From positions 2,728,001 through 2,792,000 of the forward strand of contig OY744472.1 of the NCBI GenBank assembly GCA_963556145.1: 64,000 nucleotides of DNA, given 5' to 3'. Positions 10,597 through 21,673 of the stretch are shown in pieces; position 1 is the stretch's first letter, and each line of letters begins with the position of its first letter. Under the pieces are notes generated by a model. It made no database searches, was not told where the DNA came from, and was given only the letters and a program-made list of their open reading frames with translations. The position numbers and the translations under genes were made by a program. Source of the DNA: Hygrocybe punicea (taxonomy: Eukaryota > Basidiomycota > Agaricomycetes > Agaricales > Hygrophoraceae).

Positions 10597-11224
10597 AAAC
10601 AAATGAGGTCAACTTTGTCAAGATTTGAGTATATCTCAAGAACTACTGGGTGGATTAGGATGGTTTTAGAGGAAAACTTATCTATTCTCTGAGGGCTATA
10701 CAATCATGTCATGACAGTTAAGAAAAATAGGATGTGTGCAGAGATATATGCAACAAAGTGACTGAGACTTGTATGGTGCATGGCTCAGTGCATACAGCTT
10801 GAATTAGCATGATTGGAGGGACCAAGATGTTTTTCACTTCAGTATACATATCAGCATTGTTGATAATTGCAGATCCTAAATCAATAATCATGTATTTGTG
10901 TAAAGATTATATCTCATTTATTTACCAATAAACTATGGTGGAAAGAATGCCAGTATGCAAACCTGTTCTTCTTGTAGTAACGAACATTTTACTCCCTACA
11001 ATCATGTCAATCTGACCAGTATTCACTGAGCTACATAGTGCACTATGCAAGTGTAAGCTACTATTTTGCATATAACTCTGCACATAACCCAATTTCCTTA
11101 GATGTAATAGCATGGTTGTATAGCCCTCAGAGAATAGATGAGGTTTGCCTCTAAAACCATCCTAATCCACCCAGTAGTTCCTGAGATATACTCAAATCTT
11201 GACAAAGTTGACCCTCATTTGTTT
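10597..11224. repeat. Inverted repeat with about 112-bp arms
   Basis: The left arm (10597-10708) and right arm (11111-11224) are near-perfect reverse complements, sharing for example TACTGGGTGGATTAGGATGG and TCTGAGGGCTATACAA. The about 400 bp between them shows no coding potential. The outer ends continue into unrelated sequence and no terminal motif or target duplication is evident, so the element class is unknown. Part of the arm resembles the central spacer of the foldback element at 6240-6310. Confidence 0.75.
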
Positions 11225-11329
11225 GCAAAAGTTAATGTGACGCTGCCGCAATAAGGTACGAATTGGGTTTTGTCCTATGTTACTGACTACTCTCACCCAG
11301 ATTCTGGTGTGACAGCAACAAACAATGAC
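11225..11329. other. Short spacer between repeats
   Basis: I see nothing recognisable in this stretch. Confidence 0.3.
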
Positions 11330-12480
11330 CCCAATGGCCTCACCAATGCCCACCACAACAGGGCCGCTGGCCCGAGGACGACGGCCCCAAAAGCACGCCC
11401 AACAACAATGGCCCACCACAACTAACAGGGTCACCAATGCCTAACAACTACGACAACAGCCCCAGGCCCCAGCAATGCCCAACAGGGCCGCCAATGACAA
11501 GGGCAAGCCCACTAACACCCAAGCCCACACCAACAGGGCTGCCAAGGATGATAGCCACCCCACCAACACCCAAAGCTGCATCCAAAGGGCCACCAATGCC
11601 CTTTGACAACGATGGCCCCACCAACGCCTAACAGGCCGCCAACACCCAACAACGATGATGACGGCCCCACCATGCCCAACAGGGCCGCCAACACCCAAGA
11701 TGACATGGCCCCACCAATGCCCAACAGGGCCCCCAACGCCCAACAATGACGACAACAGCCCCACTAACGCCCAGCAAGGCTCCCAATGCCCAATGAAGAT
11801 GACGCCACCCCACCAATGCCCAACAGGGCCCCCATTGCCCAATGATGACACCCAGCAGGGTCACCAATGCCCAACAGCGACGAAGATGGCCCTACCGTGC
11901 CCAACAGGGCTGCCAATGACAACGGCCACCTCCCTCATGCCCAACTCCACACCAACTGGGCCACCAATGATGAATGACGAAGGCAACGGCCCCACCATGC
12001 CCAACAGGGCCACCAATGACAATGACGACCTCCCTCATGCTCAACCCCAACACCAACTGGGCCACCAACAACGAACAATGATGGCGACGGCCCCACCATG
12101 CCAAACAGGGCCGCCAATGACAACAGCCATCTCCCTCATGCCCAACCCCACACCAACTGGGCCACCAACGATGACTGACGAAGGTGATGGCCCCACCGTG
12201 CCCAACAGGGCTGCCAACGATGATGGCCACCCCACTAATGCCCAACCCCATGCCGACAGGGCCACCAATGATGATGGCCACCCCACCAACACCCAATGCC
12301 ACATCCAACAGGGCCATCAATGCCTGACAATGACAACGATGGCCCCATCACACCCCACCACCAACACCTACTGCCACACCCAACAGGGCAGTCAACGCCC
12401 GACAACAATGGCCCCACCAATGCAATATCCACACCCAGCAGGGCCCACCAACACCTTACGAAACATGCCACCACATCAAT
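11330..12480. repeat. C/A-rich imperfect minisatellite (PTGPP-type low complexity)
   Basis: The plus strand is a long series of diverged units around CCCAACAGGGCCACCAATG, often followed by AACGATGGCC. Open frames exist on both strands (285 codons on plus at 11655-12512, 142 on minus at 11892-12320). Each encodes only simple repeats, with PTGPP/MPN peptides on plus and W/G/V-rich peptides on minus. There are no introns, domain or flanking gene signals. I therefore treat it as non-coding repetitive DNA, although transcription across it is possible. Confidence 0.65.
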
Positions 12481-14180
12481 TGATGAGTATGCCAGCTTCA
12501 CGAGGTATGTAGGGTATCTGACTGCATGTGGGCCCCACTCACATCCAACTATTCGCAATCATGATGGCACCACCAAATACCAAACACCCAGCCCAACAAA
12601 GATGGCTGACATCTCATGGAACAGTGGAGCTAATATATAATTTCTCAAGCTCGAACACATGCCTCAAATTTGATTAGTTAGAATAAAACTATAACTACAT
12701 TATGTATAGAACCATTGAAGTCACCCACCCTGGACCCATGCCCAAGGAATAGTGGAGAGGCCACCCTCCCCACTGGTGACAGTCAAGGCTAGAATTGAAT
12801 GCTCACAACCATCCAGAGGCTGCACCCGAACCAGGACTTCGGTGCCCTGGCATCAAGCAGAGAAATTTGGCTCTCTCTGCTGGGGTGAGTGGACTGGAAG
12901 TCAAAGAGCACTGGAGGCCAAACACAAAGGTTTCAGGGTTTTTAATTGAAACTGAACAATCACATGATCTTAAACATGTGATTTTTGACGTGGCTAATTC
13001 CCAATCACATGACCTTACTCCAAGTCTGAGTTACTACACTAGCAATCTTGCACAAACTCTGTTTCAACTTTCTGAAGGTCATTCAAGCCTATCTGATCTC
13101 TCTGATCTCTCTTACCCACTCTTACCCTCTAATCTACCACATACTGAACAATTGTCTGAGCTACTGAGGAAATCATTCAGACAATTCTCAAAGCCACTAC
13201 AACAAATATGTTCCTACCACAAACTGCTAATATTGTTTTGGAAAAAAGAATGATGCAAAGGAGGACTTGTTAAAATTGTTCTACTTGTACTGGGATTGAA
13301 GGAATGGGGAATTCAAATCCATGGGAAGGCAGCACATGAAAAAATGGATAAAAGTTCAGCTAGAGGTAAAGTCAGTGTTTGCACAGGGATCATCAAAGAG
13401 TTGCATCAGCTCCAAAGGAGAGGAAGAGAGCCAACAAAACACTGCCTGATGACTTTTTGTTTTCATTGAACAGATTTGAAGTTCTTGGACTCAGACTGGT
13501 ATTACAGGAATATCATGAGGTGCACTTTGCACAAGATGATGATATATGCCAGGAATTCCCAGATTATACTCACCACACAACGACTGCTGGGTACAATTAT
13601 ATTATCAGGGCTCTGAGAATTGTGACAGATGATATTGAAAGGTCAAGAATTTGAGTTGACTCTTGTATGTACAACTAACTGAGGCAAACTTTAGATTAAA
13701 CTCTCTGACATCTGTTCCAAAGATTCTGATCAAAACTACTAGTCTTCCAAGAGAATTACAATGATTGGTTTTGGAACTGGGCTTCAATGAGGATACTACA
13801 TCTAAACTGGGGTGTGATTGGCATTGCCTTTGTGAAGCCTGGGTAGAGGCAGAACTTGCTCTTGTTTGCTTGGGTGGCCCTCCATCACCTCTGGCTTTGA
13901 AATTTAAACCTCATCAATGTTTGATCAATTGGAGCTTGGCTTGCTCAAAGAAGCAAAATGGAGAGTTTGATTTGAGGAAATTGGAGAGCAGCTGGCAGGA
14001 TGGTGGCAGAGATGTACCTATGATAGAATTTCTGCTAATATTGTGTTGGAGGAAGCATGGTATAAAGGAGGGCTTGGTGGAATTGTTCTACTTGGGCTGG
14101 AATTGAAGAAATGGGGAAATCAAATTTCTGGGAAGGCAGAACATGAAAAATTTAAGTTCTGATCAGGCTGAAGTCAGCGT
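12481..14180 (+). repeat. Degenerate coding-like repeat, duplicated block
   Basis: Two stretches about 815 bp apart (13215-13380 and 14030-14180) are diverged direct repeats. Both include GCTAATATTGT, AATTGTTCTACTTG and a GGGAAGGCAG(C/A)ACATGAAAAA block. The right copy can be read as ANIVLEEAWYKGGLGGIVL then LGLELKKWG, while the left copy carries stops and a frameshift in the same reading. The pieces look like decayed remnants of a repeated coding element. I do not recognise the family, and the short open frames here are not credible genes. Confidence 0.45.
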
Positions 14181-14588
14181 TTAAGGAGATTCAATCTGCA
14201 AAGGATCGGGTATGAGCGGTGTGATCTGAAAGGGAAATTGTCTGAGGTTCTTGAGAATCTCAAGATAGGAAGCAAGTGCAGCACTTCCAGGACTGCTGAA
14301 GTCTCTGGAACCTGGGATTGCATCCACGAGAGCAAGGAAGGCCCTGGACTTTGTTTGAGAGCCTTTTCGAAAACAGTCAAGGATTGTTTCACAGTGTCTT
14401 GTGACATCTGAGTGAGCAATGGATCCGAAATTTCCTGAGTTGGCGGTTGCATTCAACAGAGGAGGGATGGCCTGTCCTTCACGAATCCAATTAGCAACTG
14501 TTTGAGGCTCTGAACTCAATGCTTGTGTGTATGAGTCAGCTGAGAGTCCCCTTTCGGAAGACCCTGGATCGGCATCATTGAATGTCAT
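14181..14588 (-). CDS. Hypothetical protein (135 residues), possibly transposon-derived
   Basis: An uninterrupted frame starts ATGACATTCAATGATGCC at 14588 and ends TAA at 14181. The product is soluble and alanine/serine-rich (MTFNDADPGSSERGLSADSY...), contains SEPQTVANWIREGQAIPPLL and ends LQIESP. It has no signal peptide, membrane segment or motif that I recognise. It sits between a decayed duplicated repeat and a direct-repeat pair, so it may be a leftover of a mobile element such as a gag-like exon. It could equally be chance, or an exon of a longer gene whose other parts I cannot see. Confidence 0.3.
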   Translation of the reverse strand: MTFNDADPGSSERGLSADSYTQALSSEPQTVANWIREGQAIPPLLNATANSGNFGSIAHSDVTRHCETILDCFRKGSQTKSRAFLALVDAIPGSRDFSSPGSAALASYLEILKNLRQFPFQITPLIPDPLQIESP

Positions 14589-14865
14589 AAAGATATTGAT
14601 GGATTTATTCAAAGATGAACTTGAGAGAAAATAAAAAATATATTTGACTCTGGGTGAGATAAAGTTGTGAATAAAATTCATAAGAGAAGAGGATACGCTA
14701 ACCTGGGTGAGGCAATGTCGTGGTGATGAGGAGGGTGTCCTGAGACAACTCCTATTATAAAGCCTCACCCAAGATAGGAGGTGCAGATACACCGGTGAGA
14801 GACAATCCGGAGAGGGCACACAGAGGAAATGGCTCTCATCTATTAGACTTGAGTAAAATTATTTT

Positions 14866-15485
14866 TTATTGCTGTTTTCAAAAATGCATGACTTTTTTTG
14901 TAAAAATAAATCTTTCAAGAACGAAGGACCATAATTGTGGGAAAGTTTCTATATATGGTAGCACTGTGAACTGGACAGTGAATGCGAACCCTTTCTCATC
15001 GTTGTGGTTACTATGGCCCCCTGTGTACAGTCTGCTTGACAGTTTTCAGTGTATTTCAAAAACCTGCACCTTACATCACTGTTTAGTCACTTCCAAGCAG
15101 CTGTAGCTGAAGCTCTGAAGTGACAAAAACTACAGTTCTCTAGCGAGAACAGGACTAGTTGACCTTGAGGGCATCAACCCCAGTTGGGTGAAAAACTGAA
15201 AATACCTCACATCATTTTTGAATATTTTCTGTGTAGATAAGTGCAAGTTGGTGTTAGAAATATATTTCAGTCAGGTATCAATATGGATACTATTACTCAC
15301 TAGAGGAAGTGCCGACTGTGGCAGCAGAAACCTGGTTGGGGGCGTGGTTGGGTGCACATGTATTACATTATATGGATTATTGAAATCATTAGTTTATTGC
15401 TGTTTTCAAAAAGCACAACATTTTTTGACAAAATAAATCTTTCAGGACCATAATTGTGGGAAAGTTTCTATATATGGTAGCACTG
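14866..15485. repeat. Direct repeat pair (about 95 bp) with 425-bp spacer
   Basis: Copies at 14866-14966 and 15393-15485 share TTATTGCTGTTTTCAAAAA and ATAATTGTGGGAAAGTTTC followed by TATATATGGTAGCACTG, with small indels. Both lie in the same orientation. The layout resembles a very small LTR-type (TRIM-like) element, but there is no visible primer-binding site or target duplication, so a simple tandem duplication is an alternative. The spacer has no gene. Confidence 0.6.
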
Positions 15486-15593
15486 GTAAGAGTCAATGTT
15501 GGACGATGAAGAGGAGATCAATGAGGACTGTACATGTTCAGCAATTCTTTTATTGACATTGACAAACGACTCCGCATCTGTACAGCCGTACTG

Positions 15594-16934
15594 CTACGTC
15601 GGCGAAATTCGCCATACCCTGACAATCCCATCGTCACCCGCGGTAGCCAGAATATCTCCATATTCCTGCCGTGGACACCAAGACACTGCATTCACATCAC
15701 TCACACCGTGCGCGGACGGAAGCTGAGCAATCAGCTTGTGCGATGGCAGGTTGTTCTTTGAGCGTTCGGGTTCCTAACGGAGAAATAGATCAGATCAAGA
15801 ATGGCAGGGATGCAGGGAGCAGGATGAGAACACGTACAGAAAGCTCCCAGATATTGATGGTCCCGTCACTTCCACTACTCGCAAGCCAACCTAAACCTCC
15901 TTTGTCAACGCAGCCCTTGCTTTTTCCTGGACCCCAGCTAACGGAATACACAGTCCGCTCGTGGCCTTCCAGTACAAGTGCGCACACCCAGCGGTGCTCC
16001 TCGACTCTCTTCCACACCCTCACCGTGCGGTCATCCGACGCTGAGGCGAGGTAGCCACCGCCTGGTGCCCAGGCCAGTGACCAGACAGTCGAAGTGTGCC
16101 CTGTGAGCGTACTGAAACAGAACCAATCCTCTGACGGGTCGTCGATGTACAGCTTTATACTGTCATCGTACGACGCAGAGGCGAGGATCTACACTGCGGG
16201 ATTAGGTCTTTTCAATGGACTGATAGAATGGAAAAGAGGAATGGGAGATGGGAGACTGACTTCTTCTGTAGGGTGCCATGCCACACATTTGACATCTTGA
16301 GTGTGTTCCATTAGCACTCCGAGACATTCGAAATCTGAATCAGGCTGGACTGAAAGCAAAAAAGATGTAAATCACAAAAAAAAACTTGCAAGATATAAAG
16401 GAAGAGACCTTCCCATATCCAAACCGTCTTATCCCGGCTGCAGCTTGCCAATAACGTCCCCGAGCTCGAATAAGACACACTTTTGCACTCTGTCTCGTGC
16501 CCTTCCAACAGACTAGCACATTCCCACTCACCCCCACCATTCTCTCCTTCCTCTCCACCCGACTCCTGCTCCCATATTCCGATATTCGCGTCAAATGATG
16601 CAGTGGCAAGTGTTTGCCCGGAGGGTGCCCAAGCAACCCCGCGTACAGTCTTCCCATGGCCAGTTTCGATTGTGGAGACATGGGAGAAAACCAGTGCATG
16701 TGAATCCAGGATGTCGGAGGTGGAGTGGTAGGTGTATAAACGGACAGATTTGTCTGCAGAACAGGAGGCGAGGAGGGCTTTTTTCGGATTCCATGCAACA
16801 TGCCAGGCCCGGTCATGATGCCCTTGATGAGATGGTTCAAAGCGAATAGTCTAGTTGAATTATCAATGCGTACCTTCCAACTCAGAAATCAGTTTGATGT
16901 TGCATGGGAGATCTAGTTGCATCATGGACTCCAT
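15594..16934 (-). CDS. CIA1: Cytosolic iron-sulfur assembly WD40 protein CIA1 (CIAO1)
   Basis: CIA1 is the WD40 scaffold of the CIA targeting complex that delivers Fe-S clusters to cytosolic and nuclear apoproteins. The spliced minus-strand reading gives a single seven-bladed propeller. Successive repeats include HHDRAWHVAWNP, GHGKTVRGVAWAPSGQTLAT, GHETECKSVSYSSSGTLLAS, EHTQDVKCVAWHP, GHTSTVWSLAWAPGG, GHERTVYSVSWGPG and a last blade ending GDDGIVRVWRI. The start is set at 16934 (MESMMQLDLPC). In-frame ATGs at 16925 and 16922 are alternatives, and an in-frame stop lies just upstream. At least three to four short introns are needed: one after LISELEG, one of about 60 bp near 16410-16350, one near 16270-16190 and one near 15835-15775. 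The stop is TAG at 15594-15596. The length and blade number match the family. Confidence 0.9.
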
Positions 16935-17251
16935 CGATGTTCACTTCAAGTTCACCGTAAATAACAACTCTTAGCTAAGATAAATTTGATAAATTTGTGC
17001 TAACTTGATATATACTTGCTGGTATAAAAGACAAAATTACCTTAGTCCACGCGGCGCCCCGGCTAATCGTGAGTCGGGAGATGTTGAGTGAGCAGTACTG
17101 TCAGAAGCTGTTTCACAGCATGAGCAAGCCAACCCTTCTTGTCATGTCAAGTTGCTAGAGTGTGGACAATGTCTAGATCTACTGTAGTGTTCTTATCGGC
17201 GAACTGGTTCGCAAGGAGCTTTTCAACCGACGTTTCTTTTGCTCACTTAGG
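16935..17251. other. Intergenic region upstream of CIA1, to the transposon boundary
   Basis: This presumably holds the CIA1 promoter (minus strand). It is AT-rich and I see no defined element. It ends at the 8-bp target duplication of the 4.4-kb transposon. Confidence 0.4.
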
Positions 17252-20200
17252 ATGTAGCAGAGGTACTACAACTTTAGTACTATTCACTATTCGGAATAGC
17301 TAGAAATATACACGAATAGCTAGAGAACAGCACGAATAGCTACATCTGCTTCCTAAATAGCTATTCCGCTCCCAGGAGCTTTTGAGGCCAACTCTAGCTA
17401 TTCAGAAAGGTGCTAGTAGCCAGTTTGGTAAACACAGCGGCAGTCCGGAAGACTTCGCAATTAGTAACGCAGTTACAGGAAATATAATTTTTTTACCAGC
17501 TTCGGAGACCACCATCAGAGATCGTCCCATTATGTTCTCCAAGGTTTCTCTAAAGGAAAGCCTGAAGCACAGTGACGAGAAAGATATGGATGCCTACAAA
17601 GAATGGTTGTGTATGTTTTCTACAAGCAATATCATGAAATACTCACTGTGCTGATCATTCTCTGTGCAAGGTATGCCAGCGGAGCTTGCCAAATTGCCAT
17701 TCTTCAGTGCGGCAAATTACCAAGACTGGGTGGCACTCGACAAGTATCGTGAGTATCTGTTAGAAAAGAGTGGCCAAGGGACTCCGAAAAGGTCAGTACT
17801 TTTGAACCTGAATGAATGGGGAACTTACATGCACCCTTCGAAAAGATTCTCCACAGATTCGTCACCCATTGGAGCTGGTCTAGAAACACCGTTTGCTGTG
17901 GTTGGCCATAAAAAACGCACTGCAGAAGTGTCTGAAATGCTCGAGACAGATCGCCGAGAGGTCCAAGTTAATGCGAGGCCTCGAAAGAAAGGAAAACATA
18001 CCGAGGTCATTTTGATTGATTCTGATGATGATATCCAACCCAAAATCGAGAACCGGGCACCAGTTGCTTTAGTTAAATTGGAAGATGCTGGGAGACAGGT
18101 GAAGCAGACAAAGAAGGAGAAAGGTCAGCGAGGAGTGGGTGAGGACTCAAAGATTATTGTGACAAGGAAGATGAAGGTGGACGCTGTTATCAACTTTGAC
18201 CATGTGCCGAGCCACTATCCAGTCACAGATGTTGACACTGCGTTTGTCATTGACTTGAGTGACGATCTCTCCGATAATCCTGTCACGAAAAAGGGTGGTG
18301 GTCCGAAGGCCCTTGATGCTATCTTGAAGTCTGAGGTACGATTACCCTTATTTGCACTGGCATGTACTAGTAGACATTGACATTGCCTAGGACCAAGACT
18401 CGTGGGGAAAAGGAACAAATGGAAGCTCGCAACAAGCCATAAATCTCACCCTGTTAGATGGTTTAGCTGTACGGCGGTCCACACACAAATGCAATGGTGG
18501 CCTTTGTTGTGAATTTTTTGATAGAGGCCTTCTCGATGATGGCAGATACACGCGTGATGATCCTGATGATATGTCGCTGATGCAGGCAATTTTTTCATCG
18601 GAGCTGGATCAGAACCACAATGACAGCATTACTATGATTGCAAAAACTGCTGCGTACGTGTTTTTCCGTCTCATTGTGACTTGCTAACAGGTCTCCGGCT
18701 TCAGATTTTATCGGTTAATTGTCAGCTTGTCATGCAAAGACGTCAAATGCAAGGGCAGACCATGTTTAATACCACTCACCAATGTACGTCCTTGGTATCT
18801 TCATCTCGACTCATTGGATACTCTACTCACTTGGAGGACCGCTGCACAGGCCCCGTCGACTGCTGGGAAGTTCCACTTTGTTGGGTGCAGCCATTGGCAG
18901 AAGTCGGAGAAGTGGGAACATCTATATGCGCCCCTTCCAAATGGAGTTGACGAAACCACACTTGTCAAGTACATGGGGGGAGTGGGCTTGGATCCACTTG
19001 AGACAGCATTATATGAAGATGCCTGTGCTCACTTTGTGCACCCACGTCACGGAAAGAAAAAGACATGTAGTTAGTGCTTTGAAATCATTCCGACTCTTTG
19101 AATTTAGAAGCATCTGATGTTTCATTCAGCTCATACTCATTTCCGTGATGGAAAATTAGTGATTGGCAGAATCATTGAATATCCTTGTCCGGTACAAAAA
19201 ACTGTGTACACATCAAAAGACCCTGCAATCCGCAAAATTGTAGTCATCATCCGTGGGCGGCATTCCCACCCACCGTGGCCCGAAGAAAAGCCAAGCCAAG
19301 ATGCAAAGGACGATTTAATAAGGTGCCTAGACGTACTTGGAGTCTTTGGTGCGACGGGTGGGAAACTTGATCAAGGTATGCTCTGCAATGCCAATGACTG
19401 CGCAGGAATTCTTATACCAAGGTGATCACAGCTGGCACCACAATGACCTTACTCGGCACCAACCTCAGTACGAAGCATCCGGCTTTCCGCAACAAGAAAG
19501 TACTTCATGAGCATGTTAAGGCAGCCAAGCAAGTGAAAGTACCTGCCGGTCTTGGATGGAATGGTGAGTCACACTTCGCGTGGTATCCTAGAGATGTCTT
19601 CTAATCACAGAATGATAGGAATAATTGATCAGTATGACCGTGACCTAAAGGATTTGCCTGTAGAACATCAGTACATTCATCATATTCGAATGGAGGGCGA
19701 TATCAAAGTGGCCGTAACAATGAACGCTGTGCTCGCTAATCTCATCCATGCTGCTCTGTACATCGTCTGTGATTTTACATTCAAACGGGTGAGAGGGGAT
19801 CTCAATGAATGGGAGGTTGCAGCATGGTGTGACCGTTTGACTGAAAGTAATTGCATTTCATTCGTCCATCTGTCTAGCCATTTAACAAAGATGGATCAGG
19901 AGTTACGGTGGCGAGGGTCTATTGTAATCGTGCAACACATGAAGCCTTCACCCTCGTTTTTGAAGGATTTTTCAAATCAGTCGAGAAGGTAACAGGTCGT
20001 CCAGTCAAGTTCAAAGTACTCGATCCAACGGGGAATATTCTTTCAATTCATTTTGACATGGAGGCGGCCCAAGTTCAAGGTTTTGCAGCAGTTCTGTTGC
20101 GCATGAATGATCCGTCTATTAGTGGCATTCATACTCTTGATCCAAACATTCTGGTCCAGCATGTTGTTAAATTCTGCTCTGTCCACTTCGAAAGGTGTTT

Positions 20201-21673
20201 CACGCAGCTCTGTTGCTCCGAGTCTGGTTCAGCTGATGCCAGAATCAATTTTCAGGAAGACTGACGAACTTGTCCCTCATGTCGGTGCTGCAACTGTGAC
20301 GTATCTCAACCTTTTCCGAGCACTCGTGCTGCAGGCGGATTTCGAAGCATGGCATTCATTTTGCCAATCCCACAAGTCTGTTCATTTGCAAAGTGTGTAT
20401 CAGTCTTGTATCTTGTTTTCGTGTAGAAACTCAACTCAACTCTTTTGACGATTAGACTGGTATAAGCACAAGATTATGTATCCGTGGTTACTTCCTGGAT
20501 TTAACAAGACATTGTCGCTTATGCGAGTTGACTTCTGGGAGTTGACACCGACACATACAAACTTAGTTGAGACTGCTCATGTCGCAACAAATAGTTTCAC
20601 CAACATCAAGCTCCAGCCACTCGAGGCAATTCAAAAGTAAGAGTTATCTGCATGCTTTTGAGTCTCGGAAATTGCTAGCTTACTTATGTGGTTGCGATTA
20701 TTGTAGAGCCCGCATCCTCGACGCCAGCGTTGCTGCTTCAATTCTTGCAGCAGAAGAATCTTGCCTGCTCCGAAACCGTTACAACAACGAGACCGCCCGA
20801 ATGAGCCGAGCCGTCAGTCGCCATGTATCTCAAGCTAAACAACGTGATCAGCACAATGTGCTTGACGACGGCATCAAAATTGTTCGGGAACGTATTGCAA
20901 CCACTACCGGAGCAACGAAAGATCTCAAAGCTCAGCTCACCGAGTTAACTGCCCAGAAAAAAGAAGCTGGTCGCACTCCGAGACGCAACAGAGGGGGGGC
21001 AAAGAAGTATGATCACATCACGATTCCAAAGATCGCAGGACTTGAGTCGATTTCCTTGGGTGAGTTGTTTGCTCCTTAATTTCGATTCCTGGCTGAATTG
21101 AATTGGCTATTACCCCAGGCCTCGCAGAACATGTAGAATACCCAAGTGCAAGCATCTCCGAGTTGACCCCCACTGGCACCTCAGACCTAGGCTCACAGCC
21201 GATGGTTGACGGAGATAACCCATTCCTCGGCCTACCAGCTCTTCTGGGCTCAAACGCCAATGCAACGCCCGTGCTCGGATTGTTACCTCACTTATGTTCA
21301 GGTCTAGGACCGTTCAATGTTGAACCAGCCGACGCATTCTCTGGGATTGACCTGGCTAACTTGCCCGACTTCGATATAAGCATATTTAACAGCATGGAAG
21401 GCTGGAGCTATTAAGCATCCTTTACAGTTACCGAGTGACTCAGTATACTTGCAGTACTCAGTGTAGTGCTCTTAAATGATATTTCTGACCGGTGCTGTAG
21501 TGCCACGTCACCACATCACCGCTATCTAGCTATTCACACTCAGAAGTAGCTATTCGTGGCAGAGCAAGCTATTCATCGGTATGTCCTCCCACACCATTAT
21601 TTCTAGCTATTCAATCACTGATAGCTATTCGGAATAGCTAATAGTACTAAAGTTAGGTGTACTCAATGTAGCA
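17252..21673 (+). mobile_element. Complete MULE-like DNA transposon with 8-bp target duplication
   Basis: The flanks are exact copies of ATGTAGCA at 17252-17259 and 21666-21673. The element between them (17260-21665, 4406 bp) begins GAGGTACTACAACTTTAG. The reverse complement of its end begins TGAGTACACCTAACTTTAG. The shared inner TIR is AACTTTAGTACTATT followed by CTATTC(G/C)GAATAGCTA. Subterminal DNA on both sides (17285-17405, 21525-21640) carries many copies of GAATAGCTA/TAGCTATTC. One spliced transposase gene fills the interior. TSD length, long degenerate TIRs and the transposase motifs favour a Mutator-like superfamily assignment. hAT (also 8-bp TSD) is the main alternative. The exact TSD and open gene suggest a recent insertion. 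Confidence 0.85.
17532..21414 (+). CDS. DDE-type (MULE-like) transposase, spliced and apparently intact
   Basis: About ten exons join without a stop. The start ATG at 17532 gives MFSKVSLKESLKHSDEKD, and the first intron follows EWL-C. A disordered N-terminal part holds two acidic SUMO-interaction-like motifs (EVILIDSDDD, FVIDLSDD). A Cys/His region follows (KCNGGLCCEFF, CKDVKCKGRPC), then a GCM/WRKY-like segment ending IIRGRHSHPPWP. The catalytic region has VCDFTFKRVRGDLNEWE (first acidic residue), HFDMEAAQVQGF (second) and VKFCSVHFER. TNLVETAHVATNSFTN offers a likely third acidic residue. A basic coiled-coil segment and a hydrophobic/acidic tail end at TAA 21412-21414. A possible extra 54-bp in-frame intron lies near 17792-17845. 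The enzyme would mobilise the surrounding TIR element. The catalytic residues are my inference from pattern. Confidence 0.8.
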
